DNA of 35,287 bases, from the NCBI GenBank assembly GCA_049999725.1, contig JBNGIS010016179.1, positions 1 to 35,287 on the forward strand, written 5' to 3'. Every line of letters begins with the position of its first letter. The first letter of the stretch is position 1. The notes below the pieces were generated by a model. It was not told the origin of the DNA. It did no database searches and was given only the letters and a program-made list of their open reading frames with translations. The stretch comes from Haplomitrium mnioides. Taxonomy: Eukaryota; Marchantiophyta; Haplomitriopsida; Calobryales. The position numbers and the translations under genes are program-made. This document shows positions 20,878 to 31,914 of the stretch, piece after piece.

Positions 20878-20945
20878 AAGTCCTTGTGCACGGGTAGTGC
20901 CAAGTCCATGCGCGTATAGACTCCAGAGTACTTACGCGCATTGAC
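20878..20945. repeat. Remnant of the palindromic minisatellite, E intron 1, unit 2
   Basis: Only two to three units (GTCCATGCGCGTATAGACT at about 20908) remain, compared with at least seven in unit 1. The rest of the intron is AT-rich sequence. Confidence 0.7.
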
Positions 20946-21821
20946 TACTTTACAACTTTGGGCTTAGACCAAAGGTTGAACCGCTCTTACTTCCTTGCTA
21001 AACGCTTGAAAAAAATTTTATGTTAAGTCAATGACAATTTTTTTTCCAGTTCACTCAATACTTGTCGAAGTTTGTCAACACTTACCCATACGTAAAGTTG
21101 GTAGAAAATGCCTTCATAAAGTTTGTCATCAGTATCAAACTTTTGAAAGTCAAGACAAGCATGCATGTCCAGTAGCTTGTGTCGCATCCAAGTGTGGTTT
21201 CCATGGCTATTGCAGCAATAGGTGGACTGTCTAGTGTAAAAAAGAGAAAAGTTGCGGAGCCAGCCAAGGCTCTGAAAAAGAAGAAGCATGCATTACCGAA
21301 GAAAAAGCTTGTGCCCCCACCACATGTTGAGATGGAGTCAGTACCCTCTGCATCTCCCATCAATTTGTCTTCTACTGCCCCCTCATCTTCAATTATTAGC
21401 AGCTCAAACAAGGAAGAAGAGCCAGAGCTAGTATAGGCTCCAACCTCAAGAGCAAAAAGGCAATCTCACAAGGGGCTATGGACATTTCAGAAGCAAGAGT
21501 AGGTGGATCCTTAGACAGTGTCAAAGGAAGACAAGAACAAGATTCATGAGTCTGCCATCCAGCGATGCAGAGTCTGTAAGGAAGCAACTACCATTTGGTT
21601 GGAGAATTTAAACCTTCTAAAACTTGGAATAGATGACAAGAGGTCATTCAAATTAGGAGGTTAAATGAAGACTTTGTAGAGCTTGTGGCGTAAAGAATGC
21701 TCACAAAAAAGTATGCGCACAAATTTTCCATTGTTTTGGTGGACTCAAAATGTGGGTTAAAAGATAAGTTAGAGTGTGACTTGAGGAATCCTGACAAGTA
21801 CAGATACAAGCTTGTAGGAGG

Positions 21822-22783
21822 AAATCACAGTGCTACCATAAGGCAACTTTTATTCACAAAATATGGAGCAAAAAATCCCATATTGTCGCTCTAAAATTGA
21901 AATTTCTATGTGAGGTTGACACCAAGAGAAGCCTTTATCTTTGCAATTGATGGCAATTGCGACCAATAGTACATGTTGGAGATGACATCTATTTAGAAGA
22001 TCAAGTATTGGAATCAAAGATACATGGAGAGTGGGATGGTCTCATCCCAAAAATTAAAAAGAGAGTTAGTGGTTGAGACTTTGGAGATAAAGCCAAAGTC
22101 CACTCTTGAGAAGACCGTTACTTTTGAAGACAATTGGCTCTAATTGGCATTTAGAAGTGGAGAGCTCTAGGAATTACAACAAAGCATTTTTTTGATGTGG
22201 GAGAAGAACACGATGAAGGGCTAGAAACCAAAGGCCAAAGGTTCTTTAAGAATGGAAGACATGAAGTGGACACTGTGGAGGTCCTTCAAGATCTTCCCAT
22301 CAAGAGGCAATCACAATGTTGCCACAAGGCAGCTTTTAATCACAAAATATGTAGCAAAAAATCCTATGTCGTTGTTGTTGTGTAATTTCTATGTTTACTT
22401 GAGGCTGAAACCAATAGAAGCCCACATCTTTGCAACCAATGACAATTACATTCAACAGTACAGGTTGGAAATGACATCTATTCAAAAGGTTGAGCATTGG
22501 CATCAAAGGTACATGGAGAGTGGCTTGGTGTCATCCCAAAAATTTAAAAGAGAATTGGTGTTGGAGACTTTGGAGATAAACCCAAAGTCCACTCTTGAGA
22601 AGACCGTCACTTCTCAGGACAATTGGTTCATGCTGTTATTCTGAAGTGGAGAGCTCGGGAAGTTACAATAGAGCAATTTTATGATGTGGGAGAAAAATAC
22701 TGTGAGCTACTAGAAGCCAAATGCCAAATGATCTTTAAGAATGGAAAACATGAAGTGGACACCTTGGAGGTCCCTTCAAGGTC
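21822..22783 (+). repeat. 480-bp tandem duplication inside E exon 2, unit 2
   Basis: 21822-22302 and 22303-22783 are co-linear. Both begin with the GGNHSAT/RGNHNVAT region and run through KYGAKNP, the FAIDGN/FATNDN region, MTSI-K-x-W-x-QRYMESG, VSSQK-KREL and ends at MKWT-WRS. The duplication doubles the ParB-like core and accounts for most of the 520-bp excess of this exon over unit 1. The first copy is less like the ancestor at its end. Confidence 0.85.
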
Positions 22784-23094
22784 TTCTTGACAAAATAAAA
22801 ATTTTTATTTTGAAATGGGTGAAAGCCGAAGAGCTTTCAATTGAAGAAATGTCTTGTGAATTGGAGAAACATAAGGTTTTGGTTGTGATGGTGCAATTGT
22901 TTTTCTTGAGGTGTTCTAAAAGTCATGGGAAGAAGCAAAGATGGAGTATCCCATCCATACTAAAATGTTAAAGATGTCATCATTTTACTTAAGCTTTGAA
23001 AAATTGATGGTAAGTGTTTTTTTTTCTTTGTTTTTCAATTATGTTTCTAAAGTTGTTTTGAAATTGTTTTAAAAGGTTTTCAAGTCCTGCAGTG

Positions 23095-23450
23095 ATTGGT
23101 CTCTCAAGTCCATGCTTGCATGGAATCGAGAGCCATTAGGCATGTGGACTCAAGTGTCCATGCCTGCATGGACTCAGTGTCCAAGCAAGCTTGGACTTAA
23201 GAGTCTATGCGCACATGAACCTTAGAGTCTATGAGTGTATGGCTATAGAGTCCATGCGATCATGAACTCTTGAGACAATGCACGGATAGACTCTTGAGAC
23301 TATGCACGCATGGATTGTTGAGTCCTTGTACTTATGGACTCGAGTCCATGCGGGCATGGACACTTGATTCCATGCACGTATGGACACTTGATTCCAAGCG
23401 CACAAGGATTCAAGAATCGGTGTGCATATGGTCTCAAGAGTCTATGCATA
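23095..23450. repeat. Palindromic minisatellite in E intron 2, unit 2
   Basis: About a dozen copies of TCCATGC-x-x-GCATGGACTC-like units 22-32 bases apart (for example near 23108, 23158, 23190, 23250, 23345, 23375). More diverged cores (CTTG, CCTG, GGGC) than in unit 1. Confidence 0.8.
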
Positions 23451-24825
23451 TTTGTAGTGCTGTTCTTATTTTAAGTCATGGTCTTTGTTTGTTTTTCTCC
23501 TCTAACTTGTTTCTCTATGCTCTATACAAAGGGACAAAACGTTCAAATGACAACTTGTCAAAACATTGACGACCACTGAAAAATGGTGAAAGAAATTGCG
23601 GGTTAAAGAAGCTCCTATAGATGAAGACCTGACCCCAACTCTTGTATCATAACCTCTTGCTTTTCTACTCCATGGTCAGAAAGCAAGAGAGTGGAAGGCA
23701 ATGCAAGAAAATGAAGTTGATGCCTCTCTCTAACCGAAAGAAGGCTTGAAGAGCAAGATGAGGACTTAATATCCTATGTTGATAGAGTCAACATAGCGTT
23801 TTATCAAGTCCACAGAGAGGCTAATGCTCGACAGTTGAAGGAATTGGTGAAACCTAAATGTTTCACTTTAGCGATTGTTGATATTCTTTATGGTTACAAC
23901 CTTAAGGAATGCAAGCATGATGATTCTGAACCCTTCACTAAGGATGACATTTTCAACATGGTTTCTTCTTTAGCGGCTATCATAACTTTGGATTTTTGGT
24001 CTTTTGTAATTATCTATTCTTTTCAATAGTTCATTGTTATCAAGGATGCTCTTTTGGAGGTTCATTGTACCATCAACCATGGCATCTGGTAAGTTGTATT
24101 TTGATTTTTTTCATATGTTAGCTTATCTATATTTTTTTCTTTATTTGCTTTTCTTTGTCTCATCTATTTGTTTTTATAGGGATAAAAACAATATTCATCA
24201 TTTGGGTGGTCCTTGAATCGCTCATGCCCACGAATACTGAAATTTGGGCTACTAGACCAAAGAGGGCAAGCGAAGCATGAAGCTCTTCAACTTGCAATTG
24301 AATGTTGCAAACCAATGTCCTCGACAAGTTATCTAGAGTGTCTTCAACTGCCCAACTATTTTGGCAAAGCTTAAACATCCGGAAGATGATGCTCATGTGA
24401 GTGTGTACAAAAAGTCTCAGGCTTTGTACAACTCTTTCATTGACCATTTGTCAACAAAGCAAGATTGGATCTTAGATCTTTGCTCTGGGTACGGATTAGG
24501 CCTTGTTTGTGTATTGAAGTTAGTTCTAAATTGCGTCACTGTAGAATATGATAGACGTCAATCAATCTTTATTCTTGAGAGGGTTTTGATGATGGCTTCT
24601 TTGCCATCTAATGTGACAAATTCATAGATTGTCTATCCGTACCATGAGGAGCATGTTCTTCATGGTAATATTGGTGCATCTAACGGTTCTATTGCAATTT
24701 CTGGGACTAGAAAGTTTCGGCAGGATTCTCTAGTTGTGGAAGATGCCAAAGATTCACTTCCAATTGATTTAGATGAGACCATTCTTCATGAAGAGGATAG
24801 AGCTGAAGCTGTAACATCAGACTGA

Positions 24826-25890
24826 TGTGTTTTTTGAAAATGATAAAGTATTTTTATCACAAAATATTATGTGATTGGTCTACATTCTTATTGCATTCCA
24901 ATTCAAATTTATTAAGTATTTTTTTGACGATCCAATTTCTTTTGCAAAATGATTTTGAATAAATCGTATATGTTTTTGTAAAAATTAGCAACAATGTCTG
25001 TGCTGGCATTGAAGTTTCCTTTCTTTTTAATTTGATTTCTATACAAGTTTTCTTCAATCATGAGTTTTTGTAGTTCTTGCTTAGAAGGGCTTCAACGATC
25101 CCTGCTCCTAAGTACTTTAGTAGGCCATGCTTGTCTGAGCTTTAAAAGAGTTTTGCATTCGCGCATGAGCTTTAGTTGTCAATGCGCGCATGGGCTTTGG
25201 TTGTCCAAGCATGCAATGGACTTAGCAAACAAAATGTGTATGAGTTTTAGTTGTCCCTACACACACGTGCTTCAGTAGTCCATACGCGCATGAGCTTCAA
25301 CAGTCTTTTCACACTTTCAAATTGGCTTCAACAATCCTTGTGCACCTACACCTTAGGGTTCTAGTTGTAAGTTCCTACACGCAAGAGCTTAAGCATTTTA
25401 TACACGCATGAGTTTCAGCACTCCAAATTCCTATGAGCTTTAGCAGTCTCTATGTGCATAAACTTTAAGACTATGGCTCAAAGTTCTTATGCACTTAAAT
25501 GTCATTTTTTTATTAAATATGTTCCTCATAAAATTTGAATGTTTTGATCAATTTTGGAAATTAATAATGTCATTGTTAGTTTTGAAAAAATTCAACAAGT
25601 TTTTTGGACGTTTAGTATATATATTGTTTGCTGATGCTTATCATTTTTAAAGTAGAAATTGTGAAAACATTTTTGATAAAATCCTCATAGGAAGATTTTT
25701 TTTATATACAATGTGTACTTAAAATAAGCAATTTGGATGAAAACAATTACACTTGTTTTGCAAACAAATATTACTAGCGCCGAATTTATGATTTTTGAAG
25801 CTAAAATTTCAAAGTTGGTTTTTGCAAACGCCAAATGAAACACAAACTAAGTAGCAATTCCTAGTTCAAAATAGTAGTTGTTCGTATTGA
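24826..25890. other. 3' flank of gene E, unit 2 (no gene)
   Basis: AT-rich and co-linear with 16679-17530, with extra palindromic-type units at about 25010-25480 (CAATGCGCGCATGGGCTT, CATACGCGCATGAGCTTC and others). These give the short open frame 25060-25278, which is repeat read-through. Confidence 0.6.
25005..25480. repeat. Decayed palindromic minisatellite after E, unit 2
   Basis: Units of the type TTGTCCATGCGCGCATGAGCTTCA every 30-50 bases, with GAGCTT(T/C)AG between. The unit 1 counterpart at 16845-17075 has fewer copies. These arrays lie outside coding sequence and share the core ATGCGCGCAT with the intron arrays. Confidence 0.7.
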
Positions 25891-28539
25891 TTTTTTGAGC
25901 AATTGCAATTTTTGCTACTCTTTGGTTGAAGTTGAAGCTTCTTCAAGAATTCCTTATCGAGCACATTTTATTGAGCTTCAACATTTTCTTCTACATTTAT
26001 CAACAAGCATTCTTGACTTGTAGGCTCGCATAGCATGTTTGAGCACATTTCGAGCACATTTTTGACTTGAAGAGTTTCTTATCGACTAGATTATGAGCTT
26101 TTGAGCTTCTTTGAGTTATTGCTACCTGCTTCTTTGAGCTTTACTTGCTAGCATTTGAGCTTTTTTTTGCATTTTTTGACTTATTGTTGTGTGATGATTT
26201 TTGCCTCAATTTTTGCAAGATTTCTCACGATTCATGCAATGCTTATTCTTGATTCACATATTTCTTCAACATTCATTAACTCTGCACCTACATCATTTTT
26301 CTCCAACACTAGGGTTTTCTTCGATCTCTTTTTGCATCACTTTTGTCTAACCTTTTGTTTCAACTTGCATAAGAGCTCTTTCTATTGAGGCTCTTTCTAT
26401 CAAGCCTTTTTTTTTTAACGCAACTATTCTCCCAACGTGGTTTCATCTTCTTCAACGTACATCATACCATTGATGGATGGTTGGGTTTGGATGCAGGGTA
26501 CATTCTTCCTTTGTATTGATTTTTCACCACATCTTTTCTTTGCATCAAAAGTGCTCCATTGATTTTTTATGCTGGAACATTTTTGCCACATTTTTCGTCT
26601 GTATCAAAGAGCGACATTGATTATTTATTGTTGCTTTAAGCATTCTTTTTTTTCTTCAAGCCTTCTTTGACCTCTCAAACTTGCTTTGACCTACATTAGA
26701 CCCTTTTGCACATTCTTTGCGATCTCTCCTTTCAACGAGCATTGCTGGTTTCAGCATTTCTTCATAGGGCTTTTACTTTTGTTTTCTGCTGATTTGAACA
26801 TCAATTTGAGTCCCCTTTTATTTTTTGTTGTTGCTTCAAGCATTTGTTTTGTACTTGGACATGTCTCAGCTTTAGAGCACCTATTGTGCTATGCTTCAGA
26901 CTACTTTCTAACTGTGGTGAGTTTTCCGAGTTTTTTTTTCAACTTTTATTTGCATTTTGGAGTCTTGGAGCATTGGAGGAGTAGAGCCATTGCAGGGTGA
27001 GCTTTTATTCCATGAGCCTATACTTCCTTTTGTTTACTATTTTCTTTAGCTTTTTTTACAGCTTTAAGTTCCTTATTCCCATACATATTTGCAAGCTTTT
27101 TTCACAATTGAGGTGAGTTTTTTGAGCTTTTTTCTGCTTTGGTTTTCTTTGAAGCATTCAACACTTCTGTTCTACGTTTTCTTTTTAAATGCAAGTGGTA
27201 GTAGTTGCCACCACCATTTCCTCGAGCTTTTATCCCACGTTTTCTGCTTTGATCTACATTTTCTGTAGCTTTTATTTGCATTTTGGAATTGTGGAGCATT
27301 AGAGAAGTAGGACCATTTCAAGCTTTGCAATCGGTTCCTCTTTTATGCGCATGCTCATAGAGCTCTTTGTAATCCAACTTCTATTTCTGGTGCTATTCTC
27401 CATATTTCATATTAATGCAAGAAATTAGTTAGGCTCACATAATGAAAAGCTAGGCTGATAGAACGTCTCACATTCTTCAAGTGCATAAGTGCACTTATCA
27501 ATGAGTACATGTAAGACAAATATCCATGTAACCATCACCCTAAAACTCTATAGTCAGATGACAATGGTTTAGATCCGTTGCATCCATAATTTATTTGTGG
27601 AGTTACTTCTTAATCTCAAGGAATGCAAGAGATAAGCTAGGCTGACAAAACGTATGTTACATTAAACTCCAGAAGTACATTCATCAATGAATTTATTTAA
27701 AATAGATGTCGGATGTTCTGCATCCAAGTAGTCACCAGTGATATGCTTCATGTGCTATGTTCATGGTGTAGAAGGCTTCAATCACCAACCTTTCAATAGA
27801 CCTCTCAAAGAGCCATGCTCTTAGATGTATGCTTCACAAGATCAAACTAGAGTGAAATAAATGATGTTACAAGCTGGTGCTTGAGAGTTGATAGATTTTG
27901 ATTAGTTTGGATTCTTAGTGGAGTGTTAGGCATCATCATGACTAAGTTTTCCCATTACTTATTGAAAGTGGCAAAAACTCTATACAAAGATTGATGAAGA
28001 CTTGCTGTTGGGACAAAACCAATAGGAATCAAGGAAGAAAATGTATAACACTAACGTAATTTTTTCTCTCAACCCGAAAGTTGTGCTAGTGCAATGGGTT
28101 TTCCGTAGTACTTGTAGGTTAAGAAAAATAAGATGGCAACAACATGAACACCTACCAAATAATCTTCGCCTGTTTTCTTTGGTGGTGATGCCAATGTGGA
28201 AACATTGTTTTCTTTTGATACATAGCATCAATCACAATGCTTAAATACGTCTCACACTTTTGATAATATTTTATCTAGAATTTATGCAACATATGGTTCC
28301 AATTAATAGTAACAAACCTTATATATATATATAAGGTTACAAACAACAATAAAGAGTCATAAGCTCACTTTGACTTTATTCACGTATATGGCTCCAACCA
28401 ACAATAACAAACCCTATGCTTACATAGGTTCACAAACAAAAATAGAGATTTCTAGGGTTTCTTAGACTCTACATGTGCATAGGGTTCCAAACATCAATAA
28501 CAAAATGAAGGGTTTAAAGCAACAACAACAATTTATAGG
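25891..28539. other. AT-rich region without a recognisable gene
   Basis: T-rich sequence full of GAGCTTTT-like words. Two blocks near 26941-26998 and 27265-27322 share TTTTATTTGCATTTTGGA followed by GGAGCATT. Two more (27415-27510 and 27615-27700) share GCTAGGCTGA and ATCAATGA boxes. Open frames such as 26686-27000 and 28041-28244 match nothing I know and have T-rich, low-complexity composition. It occupies the position where the 3' end of F of unit 3 would be expected, but I could not align it to unit 2. Confidence 0.4.
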
Positions 28540-28595
28540 CTTGTTTAGAATTTATATCTACATAAGGCTTCAACCAACAATAACAAAACTTAAGC
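28289..28595. repeat. Tandem repeat of about 90 bp
   Basis: Four imperfect copies of a unit containing GGCTCCAACCAACAATAACAAA, near 28293, 28388, 28477 and 28565 (spacing 88-99 bases). Each is followed by a CCTTAT/CCCTATG/CTTAAG box. Confidence 0.75.
28315..28338. repeat. Perfect 24-bp palindrome
   Basis: AACCTTATATAT followed by ATATATAAGGTT; exactly self-complementary. It lies within the first copy of the 90-bp repeat and could extrude as a cruciform. Simple TA-repeat expansion could also explain it. Confidence 0.8.
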
Positions 28596-28847
28596 ATAGA
28601 GGGCAACAAATACATGTTTAAAGTTACCAAAAAATAATTAGGATTCATATTATCTCTAAGACTTTGTGCATGAGAGCCTGCAATATAATAATCTTGGATT
28701 GCAAAAGCCAAAGTATTTTTTTTCCTTTCTTAGACTTCTAAATGAATTTCTCTCGTAGTGATTTAATATCTTCCCACAATTACCAATCCAAAAATCTAGT
28801 TTGCTTAGGAATTCTGACATTTGGAAAATCCATTTTTCAATACTTTG
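28540..28847 (-). pseudogene. Gene F, unit 3 fragment
   Basis: On the minus strand, 28847 down to about 28700 reads DFPNVRIPKQTRF, a stop, then EDIKSLREKF. It aligns with YFPNVKIPKCKRF and EEIKSLREKF of unit 1 (2524-2781). Further downstream the frame of 28514-28711 (AIQDYYIAGSHAQSLRDNM) may continue the protein. The flank ACAAAGTATTGAAAAATGG parallels ACAAAACATTGGAGAACTT in unit 1. The gene is cut at 28848 by LTR B; its 5' part must lie beyond the window. Confidence 0.6.
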
Positions 28848-31800
28848 TGTTACTCCCCTCTTACAAGCCTTAACCTTCAGAGGTGCCATTTGGAAGGCAG
28901 AGGAGGATAAAAACATGGTTTTAAGGTTCTTTTTTGAGATGGCCCCTATCGAGTTATCACTTTGAGGCTTTAAGGATTCTCTCCTACCTTACAAGACCTT
29001 TCCTCACTTCCACATTCACCTTAGCATACAATCTAATCATTCACCCACAATACCAAGCACACATTCACATCACCCAAGTGTTTCTTGTCGAAATCCTCAA
29101 TATGATTCAGGGGTCTCAAATCTGGACTCTGCCACCTGGTATATACTTCAGGGGGCAGAATGTAATGAACCCTGTGCCAATGAACAATAACAAGGGACTG
29201 GACTCCCCCTCTCAGAGTGGTCCTAGGGTCTTGCACAAATATAATTCATGTCTACTCTATTCTGAATTGCTTCCTACACAATAAAACAGAGTCAAGAGCA
29301 GCACGCACTGACCCCAAGGTCACAGGACTATATCAAGGGACTTGACTCCCCCTTCAAAGGCTATCTAAGGGTTTGAACAACTGGTACCTAAATAATCCTA
29401 GTCTACTTGTCTCTTATACAATATAATCAAAATGCAAATCTAACAAAAATAAATGCACACAAATACAAAACACACCCAAGCCTTGCATTGCACCAAAACA
29501 GAGGCCTTATAGGACCATTGGAACAGGTCTTCCTAGCAGACTCCTCCTTCTAGAGCAACTTACCTCCTCAATCCTTCGCATCAGCTCTCACACACACACC
29601 CTTCTTTTAGATAGTTTTCAACTTCCATCGCTAGAAGTCGTGGATTTACTTCCTCAGACTCGGAAGAGGATTTCTTTCACTTCCACCCCTGGAAGATAAT
29701 CCTCTCAACTGCACGTAGCTCAATCCACCCTTCAGCCTCGAACAAGTCTCCTCCGCAGTGCGCAGGCACTAACGCAACCACCCTCTTCATAGCTCTACTT
29801 GAAAGATAACACCAGAGCGCACTCCGAGCACTCTGGGTTGATGCTCCCACACAAAGAATGCAAAGACAACCCCAAGATCCCACTTGGTAGTCTCTCTTGA
29901 ATTCTCAACAAAACAGATCCCCTTCAAATCTCCCATATCAATCCACCTCCGCTCTTGGTCCACCCGTAGGGATGAGCTTACTTGGATCGCCGGAGCCTCT
30001 AGAGCTCTCCACCTAATGATTCTTGGCCCCCCTCCAGTCCACCTCCACCTCTACTAACCCCTAGCACGAGTTCACTTGCTTCACGTAGCTTCTCACTGGA
30101 ATCCTACTTCTGCCTTACCTTGTTGCGTTTTCCTTGTCTCGAGATCACTAGTGCATCTCTAGCTTGCTTGCACATCAACCTCATCGAATTTGGAGCTTGT
30201 CCATGTATACCCCTCCAAGCTTCCGCTGCTTCGAATCCTTGTCGTTTGAAATGTCACTATTCCCGTTAGGCTCAGACACGAATGTTGCGACACTTGTCTC
30301 GCCTGTTCACAGAATGATGCCAAGTACAACGGTCATACAAGATTGAGTCTGAGGAATCTCGCGGACTAAGATTCCGTAGATTCCCACGGAACCAAGTCCG
30401 AAGAACCTCCTTGGAACAGAGTTCCGAAGAATCCCTGGAAAAAGAATCCAAGGAATCTTGCGGATTCGCATCCGGAGATTCCCGCGGATCCGAGTCCGTA
30501 GAATCCAACAGAACCCATGATCTGTTGTTGACTTTTCCTTTGTTGTCACCGTTCGACGCCGCATTCAACTTGGAAGTTGGACTGGCACTTTGACCTTGCT
30601 CCGTAGTTGACCACGGATCATAATCCAAAGAATCCAATGGACAGAGAAGTCCGAAGGATCCCTCAGACTCCTCTGAAGTGCAACGTGTCAAGGTTGACTT
30701 TCTTCCATGCCCGCCGTCCAACGCCATTTTCAAAGGGAAAGGTGGACTGCCACGCTAACTTCTGTCCGTGGTTGACTTCTGTCTGACCCGAAAGATCCAA
30801 TGGACCCTCCTTGAGTGCCATTTAATCCGCAAGAGCGTCGTCCAATGCCGTTTTCAAAGGGGAAGGCATACCAACGCATTGACCTGGTTCAGTGGAATCC
30901 AACAGACTCTGTCGCGCCGCCATGTGTCCACTAAATCTCCCAAAGCCCTCTAAGGACGCTCATACTCCAAGAGGCCACCGTTCGACGTCATTTTCAATAG
31001 GGGAGCTTGATTGTCGCGCTGACCTAGTTCTGATGAAGACCGCGGACTCTTTTCTTTGGCCATGTTTTTGCAAAGCTCCACGGGCCTCTTGCGCTTGCCA
31101 CGTCTCCGCTAAAAACCCCACAGACATCCTGGGCCTACCGCCTATCCGTAAAGATCCACGGACTCCCTAGGCTCGCCACAACCTTGCAAAGACCTGCGGA
31201 CTCCTTGGAGACGCCAAGTAATCCACTGAATCTCCCAGAGTCCTCCAAAGACGTCTCCGCTAAACCTCGCAGACACTGAAGGAAGGGGTCGTAGACCCCA
31301 GTAGAACTTGTTTCACGTATGAGGGATCAAAGCGTCCCCCGATCCCTGGTCTAGTCGTTGCTCCTGAAGGTCCTGACCCTTCCTTTCTCTCCTTGATCTT
31401 CACTTTTGGTGTGTGGCATTTGAAGGCTTGCCCCACGGCTTTTTCTTGTCTATGACCTCTTCTCCCACCGCCATCCTTCGATCTCTGCCCCGCGTCTTGG
31501 ATACTTCTTCTTCCTCGTGGTTGATTGCCTCTGGTGGCTTTCCTTCCTCCTTGCTAGGCCTCGACTCCCGCATTCCGCTGACCCTTATATGTTCCCTTCT
31601 GCTTCCGTTGAATTTTAGTAGTGCCCCGCTTGTGGGCGGACAGAGCTCCTTGTTTCCGTTCCAAAGAAACCTGCAAGCCCATCTTCATTCAACCTCCTTT
31701 CCTTTTCCTTCACAACTCCATTCCGCTCCTCAAATCCAGGTGATCCATTCTTAGTTGCTGATTGAAGTCGTTCCGTTGCTTCCAAGGCACTTTTACACTT

Positions 31801-31875
31801 ACAAAAGAGAGATTGGTCCAATGCTGCTTCTGATATTACGAATTCTGTTTCAATGCTCCAAATCACTGGCTGACA
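28848..31875 (-). mobile_element. LTR B (about 3.0 kb)
   Basis: On the minus strand it starts TGTCAGCC at 31875, right after a polypurine-like tract, and ends GGAGTAACA at 28848. The flank is gene F of unit 3. It is clearly related to LTR A and the left 3' LTR (for example CATCTCAAAAAAGAACC near its end and repeated GGGGGAGTC boxes) but is the most diverged of the three. It has one copy of the 270-316-bp module that is double in the others, around 29885-30160. Its outer side has CTTTG (28843-28847), which would be the target duplication if the other end matched. Confidence 0.75.
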
Positions 31876-31914
31876 TAACTCCTTCTTTGAGTGTGAAGCG
31901 ACCCCGCGAACACC
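31876..31914 (-). mobile_element. Internal-region remnant with polypurine tract between LTR A and LTR B
   Basis: Only 39 bases separate the two LTRs. On the minus strand they read GGTGTTCGCGGGGTCGCTTC... AAGAAGGAGTTA, homologous to the last 40 bases of the internal region at 5553-5594 and 7338-7379. All of the internal domain upstream of this is missing. Confidence 0.8.

Larger units (their letters stand above)
20470..24825 (+). pseudogene. Gene E, unit 2: ParB-like plus N4/N6 DNA methyltransferase, four exons, decayed
   Basis: Exons by comparison with unit 1: 20470-20828 (donor GTGAGA), 21050-23009 (acceptor TTTTCCAG, donor GTAAGT), 23531-24088 (acceptor mutated from ACAG to ACAA; donor GTAAG) and 24180-24825 (acceptor TTTATAG), stop TGA at 24823-24825. 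Exon 1 encodes KYSDVLKVVEQQKLD and ends LQPALDNGK. Exon 2 has a Lys/Ser/Pro linker, then the ParB-like motif YKLVGGNHSATIRQ (21800-21850) with FAIDGN, and a second tandem copy (22303 onward: GNHNVATRQ, FATNDN). Exon 3 has motif IV as VDILYGYNLKECKHDD. Exon 4 has KLKHPEDDAHVSV and the best-kept SAM-binding motif I in the window, LDLCSGYGLGLVCVLK, then EYDRRQSIFILERV. Stops include TAG, TAA and TGA. The gene can no longer make the full protein. Confidence 0.65.

Noticed and set aside
28848-31875. LTR B as a protein-coding or host gene region
   Set aside because: Open frames such as 30272-30733 (minus) repeat SRDSSE/PRESPD-like segments from LTR subrepeats and do not resemble known proteins; boundaries TG...CA and homology show it is an LTR.
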